From Paramyrothecium sp. XJ0827 (lineage: Eukaryota; Ascomycota; Sordariomycetes; Hypocreales; Stachybotryaceae): a stretch of 64,000 bases of DNA. Where the stretch lies: the NCBI GenBank assembly GCA_020881915.1, contig JAJFPB010000003.1, forward strand, positions 124,001-188,000. Reading direction: 5' to 3'. Position 1 is the stretch's first letter. Every line of letters begins with the position of its first letter. Positions 46,935-58,185 of the stretch are shown one piece after another. The notes under the pieces are model-generated. The model was given only the letters and a program-made list of their open reading frames with translations, searched no databases and had not been told where the DNA came from. The translations under genes were made by a program, and so were the position numbers.

Positions 46935-47728
46935 GGTGAGCTGCTGATTGCTGAAGTATTGGGAGCATAAAGAAGCAGAATAACTCTGACAAGGTAGTCA
47001 TAAACGCAAAGACTGTTGTACAATGTCTTGCGTTCTTAATATATGCTTTGCCCCACTTGCGGTTCAACAAGAAATTGTGGATAGCAAGAGCCCCTCCCAA
47101 TTCATTCTTAGAGTGCTGCCTTTGCTTTACTACTAAAGAAGTAAGGGGCGGCGGTGTGAGCAAATTAGTCATGTTCTTCCCACTTCACCTACTGGCAGGC
47201 ACGTACTAATTGCTATCGTTCCATCCAGGCCCAATAAGGCCTCAGCATTACATACCGGCCAATAAGGGATGTCCCAGAGCATCCTTCCATGGGCCTTGTA
47301 GACTCAAAAGCCGCTACAGGTTTCCCGGGCTTGACAATCTCCACGATGCGGCAAGGGGTAAACCCCGGCAGAGTCTCATCTCCGCATGAGGATGCTAAAA
47401 AGATTGCTAAGCATCCAGCCTCAGAAACCCTGTTCAAACACAAATTATGTAATACTTTCCCAGTAGACGAAGTCATGAAGTAGTTCTGTTATCACATGAA
47501 GATGTAATATAACGATACTCGATTTGCTTGTTCTTGTCCCATCACCGCCTGTGTTGTTACTATTTGAAGTCCACAGGAAAGAGCCCGGTTGCTATTATTA
47601 AGGCGCTTGTCAGTTGTGCTACCTAATCATGTCTAAATCTGGGAGACAGAGCTTCAGATGTCTCTCCACGATCAGCGGGGAAACAACCATCCTTCTAACC
47701 AAATCAACATGGCTGATCGAGCTGAATG
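46935..47728. other. Intergenic, promoter of the AtuA-like gene
   Basis: About 790 bp without a gene. The nearest bZIP-like box is ATTAGTCATG at 47164-47173 (one mismatch in the 9-mer), 230 bp upstream of the ATG. Confidence 0.45.
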
Positions 47729-50443
47729 TTACAATCCGAGACCTAATTCCTGTGCAAAATACAAAGATTGATCATTTTGAATCCAACCATCCATTTCCTC
47801 TTTAGTAATGTCCGAAAGACCTATGTAGTCGATGCAATCAGTCTCGATGCTGACTAAATTTTCTTTCTGCGTTAGGAAAGCCCCAAAAACTGTCTGTTCG
47901 TTCTCGATAGTCGAGGTGCTACTGGGTCTTGTTGTTTCGGGTGGGATCGTGAGCTCGGGCGGGAAATCTATCTCGTTGGGCAGTCGATCCAGACTCAAGG
48001 CTAAATCGATGGTCATGACGACTTTCAGGAAGCTAGCTGGGTTGTGTTTGATGATATCTGAACAACCATTGTCACCACATAGTGATGGGGTGGCCATCGC
48101 TCTGACAATCCTTGGGGAAAACGTCATCCAATCAGCGGCATTAGCCGAGTCCACAACCTGTACAAGGATGTGAGATACCCAACTCACGCCATCATAGTGT
48201 GGCTCACACGCCTTCATAGCTCGTACTAGTGTTCGCAGGCGAGCTTTAATTCTCTCGGCTCTCTTGACGGTACACTTGGCTAAGGGGGGGTGTCCAGAAC
48301 CATCGGGAAGTGATAACTTATTCTCAATCATGTAGATTGCTAACGGGAGTGCCGAACACCCCACGGCACTACTAGGAAGCCATTGCGCCAGTCCAAGGCT
48401 AAGAAGGCGTTCGAGGCATTCAGCTATGTCATTTGGTGCATGGCAAAGCTCGTTGCATATCTGCAACAATTGCGCGCTGGGGTATAGAAGAGGCGATAGC
48501 GGATCCTTATTGGTCATAGATAGTACAGCGTAGAGTTCGCAGCTATGGAGAGCCATTTTGGAAGACCTTAGAAAAAAGTCAGTTGAGATATTTCATAGTT
48601 GGCTGGAGAGTTAAGGCGCAAGAAATAGTATGCCGAAAGAAGGCGTGAATACCTACTGGTAATACATCCAAAGGACATTGGCAAACAATAAGACCGATGC
48701 ATGGCCAGGTTCTGTCTTGAAGTCTGTAGTGCTCTGTGCCGCTTGCAATGGCGAGACTAAGGGGGTAGCCTTGTCGACCCATTGCTTCAACTCATTCTTA
48801 CAGGCAAGAATCCTGTTGAACTTCTGCATACACCACGATCCGTCCGTGGCGACTTCAGCCTGCGGAGGATAGGCAAGCTCCAGAATTTCGGTCATGCAAA
48901 CGCATAGTTCCACCAATAAAGTCATGAGAATGGCCAAGGAGAACTTCGAGTCAGGGCTGTTGACTTGCGAACGCTCGAATTCATCGGCAATATCCTCAAG
49001 GTTCAAAGGGGTTTGCGAAACGAAATCAAAGTGGTGTTGGGTGATCTGTACATTACGCCGGACACAGAGGGGCATAATTCGGTCCCTAATTATGCAGCAC
49101 CACCAGATTCGTCGCAGGAGGTTTTTTTTCTTTGGATCATGGCACAACGAAGACGCTAACTCATGATTCTGGCTTTCTTTGGCCGCATCCATAGCGAGGG
49201 CCTTCGCTTGTTGGATTGCAACATTCAACCAAGCTGAATTCTGTTGCTTCCGACCTTTCGTGAATGCAGGGCACCAGTAACTGAGCAATAGAGCAACCTG
49301 TGCAATCGTGACAGGGTCTGTCTCAGTCTCGAAGTCGTACAAAAGCTTAAAACAATGGCGGTCAGTTCTATTGGCCTTTGAACTTGCCCGTTTCAACGCT
49401 TATTGCACTGGAGGAATCATACCTTGGCTTTCCTGTAAAAGCAAGCCATAGCTGCACGCGCATCTTCAACGCCAAGAGCGTGCACGGTCTCTATAGACAC
49501 ATACTATCGCATCCGTTATCTTAGCAGAAATTTCCAGGTGATGGACCAAAAACTACTTACACTGCAAGCAACAAATATCATTCCATGGAGCAGAAGCAGG
49601 GGTAGTTTCTGTTGCGACTGCGCGCCGGATCCAAGGTTTAATTCGGGCCCTTCCTGGGCAAACATCTCCCAGAAATCCCCCTCATTCATTAGTGGAAGCA
49701 TCGGATGAACATACAGAAAGTATGCTTTCATTAGCGCATCAAGAGTTGTTTTGTTTGGTACTCGCAAGCACCCCTGCGAATCCAGATAGTCAAGGTCGCA
49801 AACCATAAGACAATCCAGCTTGGACACGGTCAAGAATGGCATCTTGGAGTAATGAATTTCATTCCTTGAAGCCATCCGTACAGCTGATCCAGGTGAATTT
49901 GCGTTATCATGCGCACGCGTGTACATGTATTGTTGCTCGGAATCTGAAGCGCCTGGAGACATTTCTGATATCGAACTTTGCGGAGAAACCGCATCGTTCG
50001 ATGTACTCAGTTCATCTGTGGGGGTCTCTGAGGAACGCCAAGAGTTTCTCTTTGTTGAATCATGGTTTCTTGATTGAAAAGCTTCATTCTCGAGCCCGAG
50101 CACAGGCTCGTTGCCCTGAAGCGAGCAGGAGTCAACGCCCCCGCCAATGCCCACGTTTATATCGCTGCTTTCATCGCTTTGATTGCCAGTGTCAGCAGGG
50201 ATCCCGAGGAATTAGGGCACAGAATTCATACTGGGGTCTCATTTTCTTCGCGCGGGGTGTTAGGATACATGCGCTGCTGTGGAAGCGGCAGTTTCCGCAT
50301 GGCTGGCCTTTTCGGACAACGTCGCACCGAACCTTGCGCTTTCGACAATTCAGGCATGCTTTTGCCGCTCTTTTGTGACCAAGCTGAGCCATATTGGCCT
50401 CTGGAAACATGACCAAAGGGTCGCTTGGCTGCGTGGCAATCAT
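47729..50443 (-). CDS. Zn2Cys6 transcription factor with fungal-specific regulatory domain
   Basis: Second regulator of the right-hand block. Five minus-strand exons (50443-50232, 50176-49561, 49503-49423, 49345-48657, 48566-47729) give about 811 aa. The zinc cluster is CLNC-RKRKVR-C-8 residues-CGNC-RFHSSA-C (CX2CX6CX8CX2CX6C), at about residues 28-57, with ATG at 50443. The fungal-specific domain is evident from AYFLYVHPMLPLMNEGDFW, LLYDFETETDPVTIAQVALLLSYW and RRIWWCCIIRDRIMPLCVRR. This is the layout of regulators such as those of alkane, amide or cutinase metabolism, but the target cannot be told. It shares a 1-kb divergent promoter with the Baeyer-Villiger monooxygenase, which is the likeliest target. 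Confidence 0.9.
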
Positions 50444-51499
50444 GTTCACTAGTCAATCCCAAGGTGAATCGTGATGCCAACAGAACAGCAAAAGGGTTTT
50501 GTAAACTGGTTCAGAGCTTGAATTCCCCTCCGCTCACGAAAGAAGTGAAGAATTTGAGGACAAGTCAAACCAGCAAAGCCGACCTAGCGATGAATTGTCC
50601 GTTGAGCAATTCGGCATTTCTTGTTGAATGAGCGGGAAAATCGCCCATCGGTCACGCTCCCCGATGCCGGTGTATAGAACGCGTTCGAGTTTCTCAAGTC
50701 ACGCGTGTATAAATCACGTATTCCTCATAAAAGATTAATGCGGCGCTATCATGAAATGTGTCACAGAATAAATTTTGGAAGACGGAGCACCTGTTCGATG
50801 TAGTGGTAAAGCTAATAAAGTGCCAAGCTACATGTGGATGGGTTCAGCCTACGTGTCCACGCTACCATTCTTGTCCTGCTGAAATATCATTGAAGCCACA
50901 TGAACTTTCTTGTACCCCAGATGAAACAAGCGCAAAAACACCGTGTGTGTGCGCAGAGCTATCTCATATTATGGTGTACTATCATATCAGAGCCTGCGTC
51001 AGTCACTCAAGACTAGCCCAACAGCGATCGGCCAAATCACGCTCGGACCGATGGGGCCAGTGTTGCGAGAGATGGAGAGGGTTCACTGCCTGGCAAATAT
51101 TGGGCATGACTCATGATCTTTCTTTGGAGTAGTCTGTCATGGGGCAGATGAAAACATGACTAATGTCGACTCTAAATCTGGTCGAACAAGGTGGAGAGGC
51201 ATGGTGGAGTGTGGTACAGCACAGTCAAGGGTGGAGTCTCTGGGGTTGACCATCCAATGCTCTGCACGACGGAGAGTGGAGAGCCTTGTGGTCTCACTGG
51301 TTGTCATCAAGTATTGATGCACCAACCGTGTTTGCTTTCTTGCTTTCACAATTTCTCCACATGTTTAGGGACAGGCAGTTTATCTATCTTCAATCTATGC
51401 CAATTCGCGTCCAGGAAAACAAAGTCTTTGGAAGTTTTTCTATCATCTCTTTTTCCTCCTTTAGTGCACCTGTCTTCAATCACAAGTTAGGAAACAACA
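50444..51499. other. Divergent promoter, Zn2Cys6 gene and monooxygenase
   Basis: About 1.05 kb without a gene. Contains a perfect palindrome at 51105 and a one-mismatch box CATGACTAATG at 51155-51165. Confidence 0.5.
51105..51115. promoter_or_regulatory. bZIP-type palindrome, perfect
   Basis: CATGACTCATG, 395 bp upstream of the monooxygenase ATG and about 660 bp from the Zn2Cys6 start. Confidence 0.7.
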
Positions 51500-53398
51500 A
51501 TGGCCCCACCAAAGACAATCATTATTGGCGGTGGTGCCGCAGGTATTGCCATGGCTCATACGTTGAAGTGGAAGCTTGGCTACTCAAACTTTGCCGTAAG
51601 ATAACGTCACAACTTTTGAAGTTACTTACCTCAATTCGATTTAAATGTTGACTTCGATTGATGGCACAGGTATATGACAAGCGGGAAGGCCTTGGGGGGA
51701 CTTGGAGAGCAAATACCTACCCTGGATGGTAAGTGTCCAGCTATCGCCAGCTGTGGATCTCATCATACAGAATCTGTCACTGACATTATGAAGTGGCTCA
51801 GATGTTCCCATTCATCTCTATTCTTTCAGTTTCAATCTCAACCCTGACTGGACGCAACAGCTGGCGGATCAGGAAGAGATTTTGAAGTGTAGGTCATCGG
51901 TTGGACACCGCTCCTTGGTTTTGGTAATGGCTCACCGTTTCGCCCCCTCAGATATGGAGTCGACCGTCGACAAATTTAAACTCCGGTCGCATTTTCTGTT
52001 CAGTTCCGAGTGTATCGCTGCGAAATGGACTGATAACCAATGGCATGTCACTTTTGTCAACCCGACAACAAATCGAAAGTGGACTGAGAAATGCGATATC
52101 CTCTTGTCCGCAGTTGGAGGCTTCTCCCAACCCAGAGAGGCAAGGTTCCCAGGCTTGGACCGTTTCAATGGAAAGATCTTTCATACAGCTGAATGGGATC
52201 ACAGCTTCGACATAAGAGGTAAGAGAGTGGCGGTCATTGGCAATGGCTGCAGCGCTGCACAGGTCGTTCCCTGCATTGCACCTCAGGTGCAACAGCTAAC
52301 GCAGTATGCGCGGAGTCCACAATGGTATCACGAGCGTCCTAATAGGGGCTTTTCGAGCTTGGACAAATTTTGTTTCCGATACATTCCATTTCTGCAGCGT
52401 TACTACAGACTGAAAATCTTTCTGAAGACGGACCAACTCGCCGCGGTCTACGGTCCCAACGAGAGCCAAGTGAGACAACGACTTGCCACCGAGGACGAAG
52501 CCAAGAGATACATTTACAGGGAGGCCCCGAAAAAGTACCATGATTTCATTGTCCCGGACTTTCCCCTTGGATGCAAGAGGAGGATCTACGATCCCGGATA
52601 TCTGGCATCTTTGCACCGGGACAATGTGGAGCTGCTCCCGGAGGGCATCAAAGAGTTCACCGAGACAGGCCTCGTCAGCGAGACGGGCAAAGAGGCAGAA
52701 TTCGATGCTGTCATTTTAGCTACTGGATTCAAAGTCACGTCGTTTCTGACCCCCATGGAGATTACTGGCAAAACTGGAAAGAGCCTTCAAAGCCAGTGGG
52801 ATGGTCACCGAGGAGCACAAGCATACATGGGAACATTTGTTCACAATTTTCCCAATATGGCTATCCTGTGAGAAATCCTTAGCGCTCTCATTCTTGGTCA
52901 TTACTAACATACTCAAGCTTCGGGCCAAACACTTTTCCGGCGTTCAACTCTGTCATTTACTCCGTGGAGGTACAAGTCAGCTATATCGCGGACATGCTGA
53001 TCAAGCCTATTCTCGACGAATATGCCACAACTGTGGAAGTCAAACAAAGTGCTGAAGAGGTTTTCGTGGAAAAACTCGACAGGGTTCTATCTGAGACCGT
53101 ATTTGCTGCTAACTGTAGCAATTGGTACATTAACAGTGCCGGCCGGAATTCAGCGGCCTGGCCAGGCCTAGCATGGACCTTTTGGAAGGCGACTCTATTG
53201 CCCAAATGGAAGAATTTTACCACGACTGGCGGATCTAGCATATGGGTTCTCCGTAAAATATGGCGTAATGTCAGGTCAATGCCGGTTTTGGCATGGTTTG
53301 CTCTTGTCTTTGCAGCCTTCGTATCCCAGACCTGGAGGCCTTGTAGTATGGTGCCGGCATACAGTGTCGGTCATCTAAAGGGGATTTGGAAATTATAG
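51500..53398 (+). CDS. Baeyer-Villiger monooxygenase (type I flavoprotein)
   Basis: FAD- and NADPH-dependent enzyme that inserts oxygen beside a ketone, giving an ester or lactone. Five exons (51500-51595, 51670-51728, 51794-51888, 51952-52867, 52918-53398) give 548 aa. First FAD motif: IIGGGAAGIAMA, residues 8-19. Near residue 154 the sequence FNGKIFHTAEWD fits the BVMO fingerprint FXGXXXHXXXW(P/D) exactly. The NADPH Rossmann motif is VIGNGCSAAQ, about residue 178. ATGF precedes the C-terminal domain. The third exon uses the acceptor GAAG at 51793; the nearer CAG would create a stop. The C-terminal WFALVFAAFVSQ is hydrophobic and might anchor it to membranes. An N- or S-oxidising FMO is the alternative. 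Confidence 0.9.
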
Positions 53399-53979
53399 GT
53401 ATCCATCGCGATTTAATGTCTGATTTCATCTCTCAAATCTGTTTCCTCTTCGCCATTGGCACCCTTCGAATTCAGACCGCCCAACTTCACTTGATTAACT
53501 CGGCAATGGAATGAGAATACTGTTAGAACACAACAATAACAAACCATACTAGGACCTAGTTTGCAAGCTACTGTATACAAGGGGCTCGATTAAAGTAATT
53601 TACAATTTGTTGAGCGCTTCCTGGACTGCCTTACCATATTAAGCTTGGAGCCAAACACGTCGTCCTACCCGACCGATAACAAGGTCGGATAGTGCGCAAG
53701 CATTCAATCGAGGTGGAAACTTGAACTTGATGAAAATTGTCTAAATTCGGTGCCATCCTCGACACTGCAGGAATGAGGGTCCCTTGATACAGATTTCTCA
53801 CAAATTGCTCACGTACTGAACCAGTGCATTATAGGGTAGCTAAAGCAGGATGGATTTCCCTGTATATTCCACTAACAGCCCATCACACAGGAACCCTTGA
53901 CAGAACAAATTGACCTATTCCGAAAACTCATTACCCCTTATTCCTATGAAAACCCTTGTCAGACCCTCAATGACTCTGC
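53399..53979. other. Convergent intergenic region
   Basis: About 580 bp between convergent 3' ends; no gene, repeat or motif recognised. Confidence 0.45.
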
Positions 53980-55978
53980 TTAGACTGCCTCGACGTACTC
54001 GGCACTACCACTCGTCTTCTCTTGCGACTTCTCTTTAGGATTGGTGCTTCGCCCTGAAAGTTGTTGTGCCAATGTGCTGCTTTTAACTTCCTCTTTTGCA
54101 AAAATCAAATCAATTTCCTCCAGCGATTTACCTGTGGTCTAAAAAGAGTCAGAGTTAAACAAAGAATTAAACAAAGAAAGGAGTTGACTTTACTCACCTC
54201 AGGACACATAAAATATACAAAGAAGACAGCTAGGAAGCAGGACAGCAACATCCAGATCCAAGTCTTCCAACCGACATTCTGGAGAGCGATACCACCTGCA
54301 AAGACAGTTATGAAGGAGAAGACCCATTCTCCTAGAGCTCCTGCCGCCGCACCCGCATGGCGTAGTCGAAGAGGAGCAATCTACGCATGAAGATGGATTA
54401 GCATGCAGTTTTCTCGGAACGGAGTTGGGCTGGAGTGAAAGGTATACCTCTGGGCCGTACAACCAACAAACACCAATCCATCCATAACCAAACACCATGT
54501 TGTAGACAAAGATGGCAGCAACAGCAATCCATTGTGTGGCATTTGTAGGATTCGGCAAGCCAATCATTGCCACAAAGACAGCCATGCAAGCTGTCAAAGC
54601 AGCAGCTGAGTACATCATGACGTTACGGCGGCCAACTTTCTCAATTGTCCAAACCAGTGGGACGGTGCCTAGAGCGAAAGCGGTGTTCATAATAGCCGCC
54701 AGCAACTGAGCCATGAAGCTTGAAAGGCCCACTTGAGAGAATATGATGGTACTGTAATAGACAGAAAGGTTGATTCCTAGAGGCGGTGGTTCAGAAAGTA
54801 AGCAGCCGGGAACTCTTCGGAAAATATACAACTTACCCATCATTTGCTGAATGGCGAGAATTAGAAACGAAATACGAATGCGTCGGCCCGCGCGCAAATC
54901 ACTTCTGTCCCAAATAAGATCAATGGCCTTGAAGCTGCGTTCGTTCGAGGTCTCCAGCTGGATACTGGCTTGGATGGCCATTTTGGTGCTCTGGACTCTT
55001 GGATCATTTATGTCCGCATCAAACAGCCTGCAGAGCGTATCATCTCCCTCTGCATCGTATCCTTTGGCGTAGTACCATCGCGGCGTATCAGGAAGGAAGA
55101 GGACTATGCCTCCAGCGGAAAGCGCAAACACGATTTGAAGGGCAATAGGGAGTCTCTATCATTATGGTGACACATCGGGTTAACAACAGTGGCAGAAAGA
55201 CCATCTGGATGTGTCACTTACCCAAGATATCTGTGTAGTGAGCCGAGTAAAGCCAAAGTCAACCCAGTATGCGACTGCAGCGCCTGACACCAGAAATATG
55301 CAGGTAACAGCCACATCAGGACCTCGTTGAGAGTCCTCCAAAGCCATTTCGGCCTGATAGGTGGGAATTGAGCAAGAAATGAACTAGTTTTATGTCAGTA
55401 ACCCGCAAGGCGTCTCTTGCCATGAGACAGAAATGAGTATGTCCTTCTTACGCCGATACCAAAGCCCTGTTACGGAGGTTATTCTCTGAAGATGTCAAGG
55501 CACATGGCGAGATGTTCTGAGCACCTACACAAACGATGCGACCCACTATCATGTGGGGAACGGACCATGCAGAAGCCTGCAAGCTGCCTCCTATGACAAC
55601 ACACAGGTTCCCAAGAAGCACACACATTCGACGACCGAGAGGCATTCCAAAAAAAATGACACCAAGCGAGCATACTGCCGCAGCAAGTGTGTATGCGGAG
55701 GCAATCATGGGGATCACGTAAGTTCCGGTAGGATGCTAAAATCATCAGCACGAGAAGTTTCGCAATGGGAAACACTTACACCCATGGCCTTTCTGAAAGG
55801 TTCCGTCTCCTGCACACCACCCAACACTCCTGCATCATACCCGTACATGAGGAATGACTGTCTCGTGTGAGCACCAGGCCGCCGTCCAAGTATTCGCGGA
55901 TAATTAGTAACTCACAATAGCACAGCTTGTGGACAGCATTTGCCTGATGGCGTTGCCCTTGATCTTGGACTTGAACAT
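53980..55978 (-). CDS. MFS sugar-porter family transporter 2
   Basis: Second sugar-porter protein, 12 membrane segments, plasma membrane. Nine minus-strand exons fit: 55978-55916, 55857-55780, 55735-55529, 55466-55452, 55383-55222, 55155-54837, 54776-54448, 54380-54198 and 54138-53980, giving 504 aa. Motifs: MYGYDAGVLGG, GMPLGRRMCV, the RIVC-GFGIG-FISCSIPTYQAE segment, FLPDTPRWYYA, EKVGRRNVMM, CWLYGPEIAPLRLRH and PETTGKSLEEID. The fourth exon is only 15 nt (GFGIG), and one intron (55736-55779) is only 44 bp. It is divergent from the old yellow enzyme, with a perfect bZIP palindrome between them. Substrate is not clear. Confidence 0.9.
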
Positions 55979-56721
55979 AGTTGCGAGGGAATGAAAGCAG
56001 CTTAGCTCCCACTATGGGGTCTTGGTTGCTTGGAGTGGAACTCGGATGAAATAGAAGGATCAGGGGCGGATGATGTGCGTGCAACAGTGGATTCAAGATC
56101 AGTTTGCCGGCTATATATGTCCAACTTTGCACGATTGTAGTCGCTTGGCCAATCAATCAATCGCTTGTTCATCAATTCCCAGACCAAAGCCATCAGCAGG
56201 GAATCTGGGGTAGGTCTGAGCCATGCGGAGTGCAAGTCTAGTTGCATCATTCGCGTGGTTTCAGCTACGCACCACCAAATTGTAACAAAAAGGCCATGAG
56301 ATCATGACCAAAAATGAGAAATATTAAGCTTGCCGCCATTGCATGTGGCGCTCCGCCACATGTCCGACCAAAAAGTCTCGATTCCGGAGCCTCGCCCGAC
56401 TTTCAAACCTTCTCCACTACTACTGCTTTCCTGCCAAAGATCAAGTCGCAGCGCAGCGTGTCATGAGTCATGGCTGACCTGCCATCGTTATTGTTCACGA
56501 CACCGTGAGAAAACGAGACAAGAAAAAGTAGGACCGATGGGCCAACATTCTGGTCCACTAGAGAAAATGTTCTAGCTGGGCTGCATACACACGATGTTTA
56601 TTTTTCAAGTGTTTCCATAACAAAGAACATTTTCCTTCCTGGATTGTTTTTGATTTCCTCACCACAGAAGAAAACGCATTATTACCAACGAATTACCCAT
56701 TCGACAAGGTTTCAAGACAAG
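55979..56721. other. Divergent promoter, transporter 2 and old yellow enzyme
   Basis: About 740 bp without a gene; carries the perfect palindrome at 56462. Confidence 0.5.
56462..56472. promoter_or_regulatory. bZIP-type palindrome, perfect
   Basis: CATGAGTCATG, 260 bp upstream of the old yellow enzyme ATG and 484 bp from the transporter 2 start. It could serve both genes. Confidence 0.7.
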
Positions 56722-57819
56722 ATGGAGCAATCACGCTTGTTTCAGTCGATCAAAGTCGGCAAGATCACTCTGAATCATCGGATTGGGCTTTGCCCTCTCA
56801 CACGATTTCGCGCGTCTGACAGTCACATCCCCCTAGACATAACGGCCGAATACTACGCCCAGCGAGGGTCTGTTCCCGGGACACTACTGATCAGCGAAGG
56901 AACTTTTATCTCCGCAGCCGACGGAGGTTACGCAAATGTGCCTGGAATCTACGAGCAGAGCCAGATCGATGCTTGGAGGAAAGTCACAGACGCGGTTCAT
57001 TCCAAGGGCAGCTACATCTTCTGCCAGTTATGGTCACTTGGCCGCGCTGCCGATGTAGAAGTTGCCAAGCAAGAACAGATGACCATAGTCAGTTCCGACA
57101 GCATCCCTATCGACTCGTCGGCTGCCATACCCCACAAATTGTCGATTGAGGAGATTCAGGTTCGGATCAAGAACTATGTACAAGCAGCCAAAAACGCAAT
57201 CAGCGCCGGTTTCGACGGAGTTGAACTCCACGGTGCCAATGGTTACCTTATTGACCAGTTCATCCAAGATCGATGTAATCGGCGAGACGACGCCTACGGA
57301 GGAAGCATTGAGAACCGCTCCCGGTTTGCTGTCGAGGTTATCAAGGCTGTTGCCGAAGCTATCGGACCAGAGAGGGTAGGAATTCGCTTTAGCCCTTGGA
57401 GTACATACAATGGAATGAGAATGGACGACCCGATCCCGCAGTTCTCTGATGTTATCCAGAAGATTGATGTATTGGATCTTGCCTACATCCACTTGGTAGA
57501 GTCAAGAATTGCGGGCAACAGCGACGTGCAAGCAGCGGATAAGTTGCAGTTTGCATATGATATTTGGAACGGGCCTTTGCTGATTGCTGGAGGGTATAGC
57601 CCAGAATCTGCCCGGCAGCTCGTGGATGAAGAGCTTCCGGAGAAGAATGTAATAGTCATGTTCGGCCGACATTTTATCTCAACCCCTGACTTGCCCTTTA
57701 GGGTGCGAGAAGGCCTTGAGCTCAATCAGTACAACCGCGACACTTTCTACACACCGAAGGCACCTGCTGGCTACATAGATTACGAGTTCAGTAGCGAGTT
57801 CTTGGCTCAAAAGGCCTGA
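56722..57819 (+). CDS. Old yellow enzyme (NADH:flavin oxidoreductase)
   Basis: FMN-dependent ene-reductase that reduces the C=C bond of enones such as carvone or cyclohexenone. One exon, 365 aa, beginning MEQSRLFQSIKVGK. The TIM-barrel motifs are clear: LCPLTRFRA near residue 30 (the Thr contacts FMN), the substrate-binding pair in GVELHGANGYLIDQF (about residues 166-180), CNRRDDAYGGSIENRSRF, VGIRFSPW, and MFGRHFISTPDLPFR near the C-terminus. No targeting signal. Classical fungal OYE length. In this cluster it would act before the Baeyer-Villiger step. Confidence 0.93.
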   Translation: MEQSRLFQSIKVGKITLNHRIGLCPLTRFRASDSHIPLDITAEYYAQRGSVPGTLLISEGTFISAADGGYANVPGIYEQSQIDAWRKVTDAVHSKGSYIFCQLWSLGRAADVEVAKQEQMTIVSSDSIPIDSSAAIPHKLSIEEIQVRIKNYVQAAKNAISAGFDGVELHGANGYLIDQFIQDRCNRRDDAYGGSIENRSRFAVEVIKAVAEAIGPERVGIRFSPWSTYNGMRMDDPIPQFSDVIQKIDVLDLAYIHLVESRIAGNSDVQAADKLQFAYDIWNGPLLIAGGYSPESARQLVDEELPEKNVIVMFGRHFISTPDLPFRVREGLELNQYNRDTFYTPKAPAGYIDYEFSSEFLAQKA

Positions 57820-58185
57820 AGGAATATATCATCATTGGTTACATAAAGCAGGTTCCATTTGTCCGAGGACCATCAAGCTATCGTGTCAAACGTTATGACC
57901 ATTGCCCCTGGATTACAGATGGCAAATGTCCTGAAGTACATCACTTCATCTTTGTTAGCGGTGCACCTTACATTCATCGAATCTTTGCATGACTCACCCG
58001 CATGTTTCGTCCCCCTCACGACATGCTTAGCTCCACTTTATGATTTGTGGCGTAGCACTCACCCACCTCCAATACAAAGCATAACAGGACTGCTGAACGC
58101 AAAATTGCACCCATTCTTAGTTCGATGGGCATGTGCTTCCTTCAATTTGAATTGTTCCTATCACAACAGTCTCGCGGCAAATTCC
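57820..58185. other. Intergenic, promoter of SDR 1
   Basis: About 370 bp. An upstream in-frame stretch exists before the chosen ATG but lacks family similarity. It contains the box CATGACTCAC at 57988-57997, 198 bp upstream of the ATG. Confidence 0.4.
57988..57997. promoter_or_regulatory. bZIP-type box, partial
   Basis: CATGACTCAC, core TGACTCA intact, right half-site degenerate; 198 bp upstream of SDR 1. Confidence 0.4.
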
